From: Selaginella tamariscina
Taxonomy: Eukaryota > Streptophyta > Lycopodiopsida > Selaginellales > Selaginellaceae
Direction of reading: 5' to 3'
Length of the DNA: 64,000 bases
Assembly (NCBI GenBank): GCA_003024785.1
Contig: PUQB01000456.1
Span: forward strand, 62,001 to 126,000
Position 1 is the stretch's first letter. Each line of letters opens with the position of its first letter. The notes beneath the pieces are model-generated. The model worked only from the letters and a program-made list of their open reading frames with translations, made no database searches and had not been told where the DNA came from. This document shows, piece by piece, positions 1 through 10,497 of this stretch. Made by a program: the position numbers and the translations under genes.

Positions 1-1
1 C

Positions 2-551
2 ATAATGCACCGGGACGTGAAGCCAGACAACATTCTGATAAGCAAGGAAGGCAGTTGTTCGAATAATAGCAAGTACAGGGTCAAGTATGCCGACTTTGGC
101 ATTGCAGAGTGCATAGCGCACAAGCAGCATCTCAAGGACAAGGTGGGACCCCTCGTTACGTTGCCCCGGAGGTGATCTCGGGATGCTACTGGCTTCCAGC
201 GGACGTGTGGAGCCTGGGGTGACTCTGTATCAGATGCTTGCGGGAGATGGCAAGGTGTTTTCGGATTACTCCACGCTGGGGCTGCTGTCAGATCTCAAGG
301 CGTGTGCGGTGAGCGCAGATGCGTGCCTCAACTGGGATGGCATCCCGAGCGGGGCCAGAGATCTGATCCAGAAGATGATGCACAAGAATCCGTACAAGAG
401 GCCCAAGCCTGCCGACATTCTGCAGCATCCGTGGCTTGTCGCCGCGTCCACCGCACAGGGTACGGAACATGGTGATGACAATGCTGATACAAAAGAGAAA
501 TGTGCCAACCACAGGATTGAACAAAAGTTTGAACTCGTGGTTTGTTGTTGA
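2..551 (+). pseudogene. Ser/Thr protein kinase, C-terminal half of catalytic domain (CAMK/CDPK or PPCK-like)
   Basis: The window opens inside a protein kinase domain. Visible in order are the catalytic loop HRDVKPDN (from about base 8), the DFG motif as YADFGIAE (about 89-112), the activation segment TPRYVAPEV (about 148), ADVWSLGVTLYQMLAG (subdomain IX, about 200-245) and the C-lobe end RPKPADILQHPWL followed by a short tail that stops at 549-551. The spacing fits calcium-dependent or PEP-carboxylase-kinase-like plant kinases. No EF-hand follows the HPWL end, so a PPCK or CDPK-related kinase is more likely than a classical CDPK. The domain is spread over three frames, with single-base slips near 147-149 and 217-219. 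Both could be sequencing errors, since neighbouring housekeeping genes show the same kind of slip. The N-lobe lies outside the window. Kinase identity is seen in the motifs; the subfamily is inferred. Confidence 0.8.
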
Positions 552-755
552 AATGGTTTAGTTCATTAACTTAGCCATTATTTGGAAAATAAATAATAAT
601 TAACACGATTGATTATTTACTAGTATGACTCATAGTAGGTGTGGTGAGTAGGTGTATATTCTCAACTACTGTTAGCAGATGACTTGGGTAAGTGTAAGCG
701 TCAGATGTTAATCTCCCTTTATTCAATATGTTAATCCCCAAGAATGACATCCCGC

Positions 756-3700
756 CTAAATGGATATTTCACCAAGGACCGCCTCTTTAAATTTATATAT
801 AGCTTTTAAAGCAATTTCAAATTCATCTTGGTTCTGAGCAATAGCGAATCTGCAATAATTGGGAAGCCCAGTCCATAAACTACTGCTGATATACACTCCT
901 GTGATGCACCCCATGGCCTCCCGAATGTTATCGCTGTTCAACACTACCTGTTTAATCTCATTTCTCTCTCCTTATAACTAATACTTCTTCCTTCGTAAGC
1001 CACCGGTCTAGCAACAAGGGAGATGCCTCCTTGTGCATCCAAAGGTTCCCACCCGCAATTAATCAACACCTGATTATAAAGCATATGAACGCATACACAG
1101 AAACACGTAACAATGTACCTCTTTTATCTTGCCAAGTCGCTGCTTGAGTATAACCTGCTGGTCTCTCAGGCCGTCTTGCAGGTTCTTAGACTGCCCATCA
1201 TTCACGATGGCCAGCAGCTTCTTAATCATGTAGTTAGATGTAAAGTGCGGTGTCTTCCTCACTGGTGCATCCTTGAACGCCTCGGCAAAAATCGGACTTG
1301 TAAAAGTCGCAAACCCGTACTCATGCCCACCGGTCAGGAGCTCAGTAGAGAATCCTCCGATGATCGCGGTGGCAAACCTGCTGCTTCCACCGCCATTGCC
1401 AGATACATACCTATTCAACTCCCATCGATCGCTATTATACTCAAGCCCGGAGAATGAAGTGTCTATGATAATCCGAGCTCCTGCTCTCTCGCATGCCGAC
1501 AGTATGGATAGTATCTCATCGTTCGAGTAAAGGACTCCTGTAGGATTCACGGTCGGACCTGATATGTAGATCCACGGCTTCGCAATCCCCTCGATGAACT
1601 CCTCAACTCCGTGTGCAGTAAGTTTATAACTGTCCTCGTGCCTTGTCTGTATTCTCCTCAAGTCCGCATTGTAGAATTTCGCAGTAGATACGTAAGTACC
1701 GTTGCAACCTTCCGGGAAGCATAGCGTGCCTGCTTCTTCAACGCAGCACAGGACCAAATTCGAGAACAAGGACAAGCAGCTGTCTCCGAGCACCAACTCC
1801 CCGGAGTAGTCCGGATCGAGTGAGTATTTCCGTATGACGAAGTCTAGTATCTCGGGCTTTGGATCCATCTCGGCCTCGCTGATGTTCTGTCTACAGAATG
1901 CTTCAAAAATGATGGCTTTCACGGCTGCAGGAGTAGGGAGTGCGTTCTCGTCCATGTCCATGTGGACTGGATGTGAATCGGTTGATTCTGTGCGGCATAC
2001 TTCCGCTTCCAGTATTGCCTTCCATGTGCAATCTGCAAATTTATGAACTTGGACACTTCCTCTTCTCTGATTAACCGCTGTAAAAGCAAAGAAAATCGCC
2101 ATACATCCATATGAGATACGTACATATGAGTATATACACGTGTGTGGGTGCATACAACAAGCTTACGACCTGCAATGTAGTATGACGTTCCGGCAAATGA
2201 AAGCTAAGCAACTCGTGCAGGAGACAACCGTAGTAAAACTGATTCATAACTGCTGTCCGACCGTCCACAATATCCCCTGATATAGCCAGGGCCTGAAGAA
2301 TGCTCTTATTCTCGGATATCAGAAAAGCAACCTCTAAGTCGGCATAAACCTGCACAAATCGGGATGCGCGATGCTATACATGAACCCGATATGACATAGA
2401 AAAATGTATTATACCTTATTTTTGACGAAGCCGCTCATGATAGTCGCATGCAAGGGAAGAGCGTGACTGGCCATGTACTGCAGGACACCGTTAGTGCCAG
2501 GTGCACTAGATAACTCGATATAGTCAGATATGTCTAGAAAAAGCCTACAGTCAACGTCCCTGCACTCCTGAAGCAGCTGCTCAAACGCAGTTGATGTCCT
2601 CATCTCAAAATCTGCAAGGCTGGTGATGACAATCTGCGGCTTCAACCGCTTGATCAGCTGAATCACCAGATCTGCCCGATGAGGCGCTTCTACAACCGCA
2701 ATAGAGGAACTGGGCTCGTCGTGGGTATCATCCCTACGTGATAGGTAGCCCTGCACACGAAAAATGAACACACACACACACACACGCCTATTGTATTTCT
2801 AGTGTAAGTGATGTGATAATATCAAATATTACCTCGGTTGGCAAAACTGTTAACCATTTCTTTGGTAGCCATCTCGTGAACATGGAATCTATAAGAGCAA
2901 GTCTAGGTTGGTAAAGACGTAAAATGTTCTCAATAAGAACTGATCTTGAAGGCTGCACAACTACATTCTGTAGAAAGTTCGTAAAATATCAGTACACTTT
3001 CCAGTTCCGTGAAAAAGATGTGTGAAATGAGGTGTCTGCCAGTAAATATCTAGGTAGGCGCGCGTTACTTACATTTGGGGTAAGAGGTATTCCATGATAT
3101 ATCCGCAAAAACCCAGCGATCAAGTTGCGAAACTTTGTGCTGCCTACAGGGAGCTCGGACGGGAGATATGATAGTTCTTCCAGGGCATTGGCGAGATAAG
3201 CAAGAAAAGGTATTTTCTCCTCGGCAACAGATTCGTCCGAGAATGATAAGTCCAGTGCCCCTCGCAGTTCCTGAATGTTGTTATTCAGGAACTTGAAAAT
3301 CGTTTTGATCTGCAAACACCCGCATTACAATTTATTAATCACTCAGATCACTACTGCAAAAGAAGGGCATTACCTCATTAGGATGACGTAGTTCACACTT
3401 GTACACTGAAAGCCCATGAGAAATCTCACCGCCAGCACGGGAATATGCCCACGCAGTGCGAGCACATATAGGCTCCTCACTCGAGAGCCCCATAAAAAAC
3501 TCAAAACGATGCCGGCTGTTCTTTTCAATCTCAACGAGTGCCAAGATATCCGTATCGGCCGCCTAATATGAAAGAGACGTACTGTAGATTATTGATAGTA
3601 CTAGAATAATGGATACCTGTTTCACTCTTGTCTGCCACAACTTGGTTATTTTAAATCCTCGCCTCTCAAATAATCGTTCACAAACAGCCTGACCCGGGCG

Positions 3701-4732
3701 GCCACCCATGTTAAAAATCATGGCTCCACTTGGCTTGATGACGTCAATTCCTTCTTCTGCAGCCCTCGCTATAAGTCCAAGCCCGAATTGATCTTCTACG
3801 AACCCCTACATTTCTGATGATTAACACACGCACGCCCGGTGGTATACTTACTTGAAGGCCACAGTAGTTGCTGAGTGAATACAAAAAGTCCTCGCTCGCG
3901 TTTTCTGAAACGATTTTCATCATTGCCGCCGGATCGGGATTAAGAACCTACATAAAAAATATTAGAGGCATAAAAAAAAAAAACAAGAAAACCAAACATA
4001 CTTGAGGAATGCAGCCGACGATGCGATCGAGCATAATACTGTGATCACGGCAAAAAGCTAGCAGATCCGAAACATGGAACTCCACGCGATCTAGAAGCGA
4101 TTTCCCTTCGCGATCGATAATGAGAGTTCCATCTTCCGCATTCAGAGCATTAAGGTAAAGATTGATCCAGGCAACTTTGATAGCTCGGGGATTAATGTCC
4201 AGGCCATAGACCTGAAGAAAAAGATTAGAATGGCAACATACGACCTTGAAAAGCGGACCTTCCTGGGTAGCAGCTTCTCTGCAATCGCAATGGAGACCCA
4301 CCCGTTGCCGCATCCGAGTTCCGCAACATCGCGATCATGAAATCCAGTGTCCGGCAGCCGATTGATTCCCTCGTAAAACGTAAACGACCACTCCTCGGGG
4401 ATGAAAATGCTCGGAGCTCCAGTAAGGTGAGCTTCTGCCGGTCTTGCGAAAGCCTGCCAGGAAAGGTGGACCATAGAACAGGAGGAGACCGGCATACCTT
4501 CGGATTCAGATAGGACGAGCTGGTGAATTCTGAAGTGGAAAGTGGCAAAGCAGTCCACGCTAGACAGATTCGAGTCAACGTACTGTTCCACGGATCCGAG
4601 CAGCCTCCTGGCGGCGGATCGAGTGCCCTCCTTCTCCAGCTCTCAAGGACACGCTTGAAGACGCCGTAGGTCTTGTCGCCTGATTCCCCCTGCACTCGTC
4701 CAGGAAGCGCTTACCTGGGCTACATCCGCCAT
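756..4732 (-). CDS. MMT: Methionine S-methyltransferase (MMT), 13 exons
   Basis: This cytosolic plant enzyme transfers a methyl group from AdoMet to L-methionine to make S-methylmethionine, as part of the SMM cycle. The N-terminal methyltransferase domain shows AELGCGNGW (motif I) and YGLDINPRA. The long C-terminal half is the aminotransferase-like domain typical of MMT, for example ISGPTVNPTG and IIIDTSFSGLEY. The C-terminus SLWTGLPNYCRFA also matches the family. Exons read from splice sites, minus strand: 4732-4498, 4453-4259, 4211-4002, 3947-3852, 3805-3617, 3562-3374, 3309-3073, 2967-2833, 2750-2415, 2349-2170, 2077-1119, 1069-985, 947-756. Introns are mostly 44-65 bp; five are longer, 82-105 bp except one of about 49. 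Start ATG is at 4732 (MADVAQ, like Arabidopsis MADLSS). Coding of roughly 1,050 codons is near the usual 1,070-1,090. The first exon and the start of the second need several single-base frame changes to follow the family sequence. The gene is transcribed divergently from ISU1. Confidence 0.95.
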
Positions 4733-4818
4733 TGTTTAGGGCTGCGAAAGGAATCGAAGCACGGGAAGAGCGTGGTTTAAACGATACGTCCAGCGTGGCC
4801 CTAGCCTAAAGGAAGAAG
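4733..4818. promoter_or_regulatory. Short shared 5' region between divergent MMT and ISU1
   Basis: Only 86 bp separate the ATG of MMT (minus strand) from the first in-line ATG of ISU1 (plus strand). No TATA box is visible. The stretch is GC-balanced, with AAACGATACG-like sequence in the middle. It must hold both 5' leaders and probably part of a bidirectional promoter, although core elements could also lie inside either first exon. The function is inferred from position only. Confidence 0.5.
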
Positions 4819-5432
4819 ATGACGTTCTGGCAGGCTGTGAGGGGGAGTTTGGGGAGGCAGCGGCTGCGCGATGGTCTAGGAGTGGCAGCCTTAGGCGGGC
4901 GTGCAGGCCATACCATGACAAAGTTGTGGATCACTACGACAATCCCAGGAACGTGGGCTCTTTTGATAAGACGGATCCGAATGTGGGCACAGGGCTTGTG
5001 GGAGCGCCCGCCTGTGGTGATGTGATGAAGCTCCAGATCAAAGTGGACGAATCTGGCAAGGTTGTGGACTCGTGCTTCAAGACATTTGGATGTGGCTCCG
5101 CCATTGCATCGTCTTCTGTTGGTAAACCTTCCCCACGAATCCTGTGTTTTGTATACTAGAACCTTGTTGCAGCCACAGAGTGGATCAAGGGGAAAGCTGT
5201 AAATGACGTGACGAGCATACGCAACAGGTATAGTCTCAATCTTCCTTGTGTTGACTAATTACTGCACAACAGCGACATTGCCAAGCACCTGTCGCTGCCA
5301 CCGGTGAAGCTGCATTGCAGCATGCTCGCGGAAGACGCTATCAAGGCCGCTGTCAAGGATTATCACAAGAAGAAAGGCGTGAAACCACCTTCTGGATCAC
5401 AACGAACTCCTAAATCTAACTTTCCCGATTAA
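4819..5432 (+). CDS. ISU1: Mitochondrial iron-sulfur cluster scaffold protein ISU (IscU-like)
   Basis: This is the scaffold on which the mitochondrial NFS1 desulfurase complex builds [2Fe-2S] clusters. Exons are 4819-5121, 5173-5227 and 5273-5432, with introns of 51 and 45 bp and GT/AG borders. The mature part begins YHDKVVDHYDNPRNVG and has GAPACGDVMKLQ (first cluster cysteine), KTFGCGSAIASSSVATEW (second) and LPPVKLHCSMLAEDA (LPPVK motif for the HSC70 chaperone, and the third cysteine). The N-terminal stretch MTFWQAVRGSLGRQRLRDGL is basic and fits a mitochondrial presequence, but it is one frame away from the mature part, so a single-base slip is needed near 4890-4910. The C-terminus ends KSNFPD. 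The length of about 170 residues is normal. All conserved motifs are kept, so I read the gene as functional. Confidence 0.93.
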
Positions 5433-5806
5433 TCCAAATACGTCATAATAAACGTTCGGACTGTTTCACAGTGGAGGGTGTTTTGTAGTTAAATGCAATC
5501 ATGATTGTCGGACCCAGGCGTTGTCTCGGGGTAAAATACCGAAGATTGCCGGGATGAGAAACCATAAAATTATATAATTCAATAGATTTATTAAATACTT
5601 TTAACTTTTTAAATATGCTTGTTAATTTAATTAAAATTGAAAAAAAAAATCAACCTTTTTTTAATATAATATTTTTCATATTCTTTTCTGCCCATAATTA
5701 AACTCTCCATGTTGCATAATTTAAATACAAGTAACATCTAGGTACATATAATAACAAAAACTAGCTCCATGTTACACAAAGCTTTAAAAGCAAATAGCTA
5801 TTAATA
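5433..5806. other. AT-rich intergenic spacer
   Basis: This is the 3' flank of ISU1, AT-rich with A and T runs. I see no gene. It ends at the left border of the small transposon, in TAATA. Confidence 0.6.
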
Positions 5807-7197
5807 GGGCCGTCCGCACCAGCCCGTAAATTTTACGGGCCCATAAAAAAAGTTTATGTAAGAAGTTTAGAGGTGTGTCCGCACAACCCCGAAAAAGCTA
5901 ATCATTAACATTAAGAATATACTTTTTTATGGTTGAGTTTATGGGAGAAGAATCACCAAAGTCATTTTTTAAAGAAGTGTCCACACCTTCTTTTTCCCAT
6001 AAAATTTACGTAAAATTTAAGTTTTCTAAATTTACCAAATTGAAATTCCTTTAAATACAAGTTCCTTTATCATGTTCGAGCCCTTGGCCTGTTTTGCATA
6101 CAAACCCACTGGGCCACCTGTCCTCAGCCCTAACACCACCTTCATCCATGGAGCTACTTAAGCCATCAGCAAATGCTGGGTTGCTTGGACTAGGATGTGC
6201 GGTAGATGTCGATGTTGTCTGGCCATGCAGCAAATGCCAGGTTGTTGTCTGGCCATGCAGCAGATGCCGGGCTGTTGTCTGGCCATGCAGTAGATGCCGG
6301 GTTGCTTGGACTGGTGCCGGGCTGGTTGGACGAGGACATGCAGCAGATGCCGGCTGCTTGGACGAGCACTTATTAACAGATGTCAGGCTGCTTGGACGAG
6401 CACTTATAGCAGATGCCGGGCTGCTTGGACGAGGATATGCAACAGATGTTGGGCTACTGCCTGGCCATGCAACAGCTGCCTGGCCATGCAACAGATGCCA
6501 GGTTGCTGCTTGGCCATGTAGCAGATGCCTTGCTACTTCCCCTTGCCTTGTAGCAGATGCCGAGTGTTGCCCCTTGGCCTTGCAGCAGATGCGAGTGGTT
6601 GCCCCTTGGCCTTGCAGCAGATGCCGAGTGGTTCCCTTAGCCTTGCAGCAGATGCCGGGACACTAAGACCTGGATGCCACGGCCTAGTAGCTCCACAAAT
6701 GAAGCCAGCTCCACGATTAAAAGATGGTAAGCCACGGCCCTGCTCTGCTCTTGCTCTTATCCCCATGTTATTGCATGCCCTACCTTGCCCTATTTCCATG
6801 TTAATTCCATGTGGATCTCTTGACTTCTAGAGATGGAGAAGCCTCCAAATCCAATGGGCTGTCCTCTTGCATCACCCTCTCAAAAGCCTCACCCTCCTTT
6901 CTTCCTCCATGATTTTTGTCTTAAACTCTGTCACCAAAAACCCTAAAATTTTAAATGAGACAGTGCCATGTCATCCTCTATAAATCTTATGGGTTCTGAG
7001 GACCCATAAGATTTATGTGAAAAATGAGTATATACCAAAAATTTCCATAAGCCCCATACTTTACGGGATGGTGCGGACTCACACTAAAAAAGTTTAAGGG
7101 CACCCGTAAATTTTATGGGGTTTATTGGTTGGTGCGGACTCATTTTAAACAAAAAAAATCTTATTTTATAGAGTTTATGGGTTGGTGCGGACGGCCC
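5807..7197. mobile_element. Non-autonomous DNA transposon with PIF/Harbinger-like terminal inverted repeats
   Basis: The left end GGGCCGTCCGCACCAGCCC and the right end (reverse complement GGGCCGTCCGCACCAACCC) form inverted repeats of about 24 bp with few mismatches. The element is flanked by TAATA on both sides (5802-5806 and 7198-7202). This contains a 3-bp duplication such as TAA/AAT, the Harbinger type. Near the right end the terminal motif recurs internally (GGATGGTGCGGACTCA about 7065, GGTTGGTGCGGACTCA about 7127), giving a layered terminus. The 1.39-kb body has no transposase and is largely a degenerate minisatellite. The core CCGCACC and the leading G/C block are shared with the complete element at 37034-40823, suggesting a related, cross-mobilised family. 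Confidence 0.75.
6190..6662. repeat. Degenerate minisatellite of about 19-30 bp units inside the small transposon
   Basis: Units of the form GGCCATGCAGCAGATGCCGG, with spacer GTTGCTTGG or CTTGCCTTG, are repeated about 17 times with drift. The repeat gives spurious open frames on both strands. No start context or domain supports coding. Confidence 0.75.
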
Positions 7198-7559
7198 TAA
7201 TATATTTAGTTCTTATACTATTATTATTTTTGAAATAAAACTTAAGCACATATCATATATTTTGAAGTACATACATCTATAAAGCTCCAAATGTGGAACA
7301 TAACCTAATTCCATTTATTACACACATTGTGTGCATTTGCACCGAAAACATAACATAAAATCATATGTTAATTATTTTATGTATTTTACTTTTACAAGTA
7401 CCTTCAACATTATGTGTGATTTTTATCTTAAAGTATAATAAGTATATTACTTTTGCATATAAACATTACATAAACTATGCATAACATAAAATTTATGATG
7501 TGATTTATATCATTTAACTTAAGTGAATGGTGAGTGGGGTAGTGGATTCAAGTGTAGCC
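7198..7559. other. AT-rich spacer
   Basis: AT-rich DNA between the small transposon and the MYB-like remnant. I see no gene or structured repeat. Confidence 0.5.
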
Positions 7560-8547
7560 GGGCATTGGATTTGGCTATGGTGGTGCAATTGGATGTGGCA
7601 GTGGAGGTGCTCATAAGAGCTATGTCTTAGCTAGGGCTGAAAGCCACTCCAGTCATGCAGTAAGTGTTCTCCCTTTTTATTTCCAGTTCTAGTTCATGCA
7701 TTTTAGTTTTCAAGCTAATCATCTCGGGATTTGACTGAGCTATGAAACAAGAGCTCATCCAAGATCTAGGGGAAGAGTATGAAGAAAAACAAAAGGAGAA
7801 GGAGGAGGAGGAGCTTGCAAAATCGACATCAAAGAAGAAACCAAGGAAGAAACATGCTTCAATTGGACAAGAGAAGAAGCCATGACTTTGATTGAGCTCA
7901 AAGCTGTGGAGCATGCGGAAGTGGAGGGTTTTGACTTATGAGAGAAAGGAAATTTGCCCTTGAATGCTCGTTAGCAGTAGTTTGCAAAGAAGATGATCAA
8001 AAAGACTTGCATAGAGCATGACGGTGATGGTTGCAAGTGGAAGTAGGAGAGCCTTGAGGAAATGTACAAGCAGATCAAGGACCAGAATCGAAAAATAGGT
8101 GTTGTGAACTTCTTCACGCTTGCATGGGAAAAAGTAGTCGCATTGGAGCTTTCAACGATGATGGACAAGGAGATGTTCGAAGCAATGGATGCCTTTCTCT
8201 TTGACCATGGCACTGTTGCTCTTCACCACCTCACTGATTATAATCATCAAACTCATGTTTCAGATGATTAAGAGACAAGACACTAGCTGGAATTTGATAG
8301 CACAATGCAGGATGTAGGTGGTAGTAGCGGGCGAAGGAAGAAATCAAGTAGCCACTCTCTTGTTGGAGCTCTCTAAGATGGTAACTTGCTAGTTGCTGAC
8401 CAGATGGAAGCAAGAGCAAAGCAATTCGGGCTGATCTACAATCTGTAACAGGAGAAGTGTAAAATCGAGAAGGAGCAAATAGTAGCCTCAATCCAATTCG
8501 CCACAACATTTGAGCAACTCACTGCTATGTTCAAGGTGATAGCTTGA
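7560..8547 (+). pseudogene. Remnant of a Harbinger-type MYB/SANT-like ORF1 protein
   Basis: A broken frame shows NWTREEAMTLIELKAVE (about 7857-7910), then ESLEEMYKQIKDQNRKIGVV (about 8050-8105) and a long helix with MDKEMFEAMDAFLFDHGT. This matches in order the intact ORF1 of the element at 37 kb: KNWTTKETITLVRLKKEQ, then ICHYREIKDYHAKH, then YEVFEAFDEWMADRA. The tail KCKIEKEQIVASIQFATTFEQLTAMF resembles that protein's C-terminal coiled-coil tail. Before it lies a lysine/glutamate-rich stretch (about 7740-7860). Several stops and slips interrupt it. I see no transposase partner or terminal repeats, so this is an old fragment. The homology is judged by eye. Confidence 0.6.
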
Positions 8548-8639
8548 TTGAGTTGAACACTTGGATATAACTGAGATATGTTATAATAACTCGATGCACA
8601 TTGTAATTGGGTGTAACCCGATGGAATTTTAAATGGGAA

Positions 8640-10497
8640 TAAAGGTGGTATTCCTTAGAGCATGATGTTGTCAAAAGACGATGCCATTCAAGTTCCCTCT
8701 ATAACAGAGTTCACTAGAGTGCATGAGATGCTGCTTGTCAAGCGATGGCTAGCACAAGAAAGATATCGTTAACAATACGATAAACATCGGTAGGATGTAG
8801 AATATTAAGTTGGGAATATGGTATTGTTGAGTACCATAAACCTAACGATTCCAACAACTCTTTTGCAGAAGTTTCTATAGCATTACATATGTCTGTACAA
8901 GGTGGTAAAGCGAGTAGGTAAAGTGGCTTATGGGTTAGATCTTTCTTTAGGGTTAAGAGCAATACACAATGTGTTTCATGTCAATCTACTAAACCATTTA
9001 TAGAATTAAGAAATAATTCAAGGTTGAGGCAATATTAAAAGGAAGGAACATGCATGGGTAATGGAAATGTAAATGTGAATATCTTGTTAAGTGGGAAGGT
9101 TATTTAGCATGCTAGTCGACATGGGAACTATTGAAAACACGATGGAGTTAGTGAATGAGTTCAAGGTGAGGTCTCAAGCTGTTTATTATGATGTTGAGAA
9201 ATAAAGTGGACTTTATTATTAGCCTAGGGGCTGACAAACAATATTGAGGCCTTTGACATAAATTTTAGTTAAAGTAAAATAATTAATTAATTTATTGTTT
9301 ATGTCAAGTAATAAACTTTGCTGACGTGCAAAGGTCTCCATGTGATTTCATGTCACAGGTGGTGCCTCTGGCTGTTGAGTTAATAACTAGTGAACAACGG
9401 TTTTGGAGTACTTGGCTTCGCGTAATGCAAGGGGATTAAGCAAACTAAGTGAACTTTTTACTAACTCCACAAATAGTGATTATGCTAGTTTTTGGTTAAT
9501 TTTCCTAACTTAATCTAGTCTTGGAGTTGTCACTCTCCATCAACAAGGATGTTAACATTTTCAAAGGTGGAGAGAGTGTCTTTTTACTATGACATTTACT
9601 TATACTTTAGAGTTACTATACTATGTTGACGAGTCTTAGATATAATAAGAAACATGCCTGCTTAATGCATTTGGGTATCTGGTGATGGTTCGGCTGGGTG
9701 TCATTACGTATTTGTAAGGAACTCTAAGTGAAGCTAAAACTTACATTCTAGAAAACTTTCCCGCAATTTTGACGTGCTAGTTAGGTTTTCGATTACATTA
9801 GATGAGTTTGGCATGTTAAATAGGGTTAGGTCAACCCTAACCTAACCCTAGGATTGACCTAACCACACCCTAAAATCCCCTCCCCTCAGGTAGGGTTTAG
9901 GGTAGAAGTTAGAATAGAATAGCTCATCCTACTAACAAAGAGGTTGGCATGCTAGCCCACTTACACAAATAGGAAAGGGGGCACTCTATCACATAAATAA
10001 GGTAATGAGAGTTCATGGATTCAAAAAAAGTTCATTATTCTCCTATTAGTGCAAGCTAAGTTTGTGTCGTCAAGGCACAACCCTTTATTGTGCCACCCTA
10101 ACTTTCACACAACAGTGGTACATCCACCTTTGGGTTAGCCTACCCTTATCATTGGCAAGATTTTGCCCTTGTGATTGGGTACATCACGTCCAAGGAGTTA
10201 GTCAGTTCTTTGGTCTGTTCAATCGATTCATATTCCATAAAGATAATGATTAAGGCCTTGCTTCGACTGCTTCACCCACGCCAAGCTAGGAACAATACTT
10301 GCAGCTCGGCTAGCCCACACATTCTAACTCACGAGTTGAGCATTGACCATGGGCTTGGCCAATTGAGGGTGTGAGTTCTTAAGGGACGGGTTCTTAACAT
10401 GGGTTACTTTACCAAATTTTGTAAAGTTTCTAAAGAGGGATTTTAAAGTTGGTCATCTAGCAAGTCACCTTCGTGGCACCATGTAAAAACTCTAACA
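8640..10497 (+). mobile_element. 3' end of a chromovirus (Ty3/gypsy) with its 3' LTR, fossil
   Basis: A degraded integrase C-terminus with a chromodomain-like segment (YLVKWEGY, about 9080-9105) is followed by a non-coding 3' leader (9285-9576). That leader is clearly homologous to 52930-53200 of the non-coding LTR element. Next comes a 921-bp LTR (9577-10497) that starts TGTC and ends TCTAACA, preceded by a purine-rich tract. The LTR holds CACATAAATAAGG, a TATA-like box, after a short G run. The 5' part of the element is missing. It is broken in several places. Confidence 0.75.

Noticed and set aside
6094-6666. 190-residue open frame with cysteine-rich repeats (and its reverse-strand partner)
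   Set aside because: Produced by the minisatellite in the small transposon; both strands and several frames are open for the same reason.
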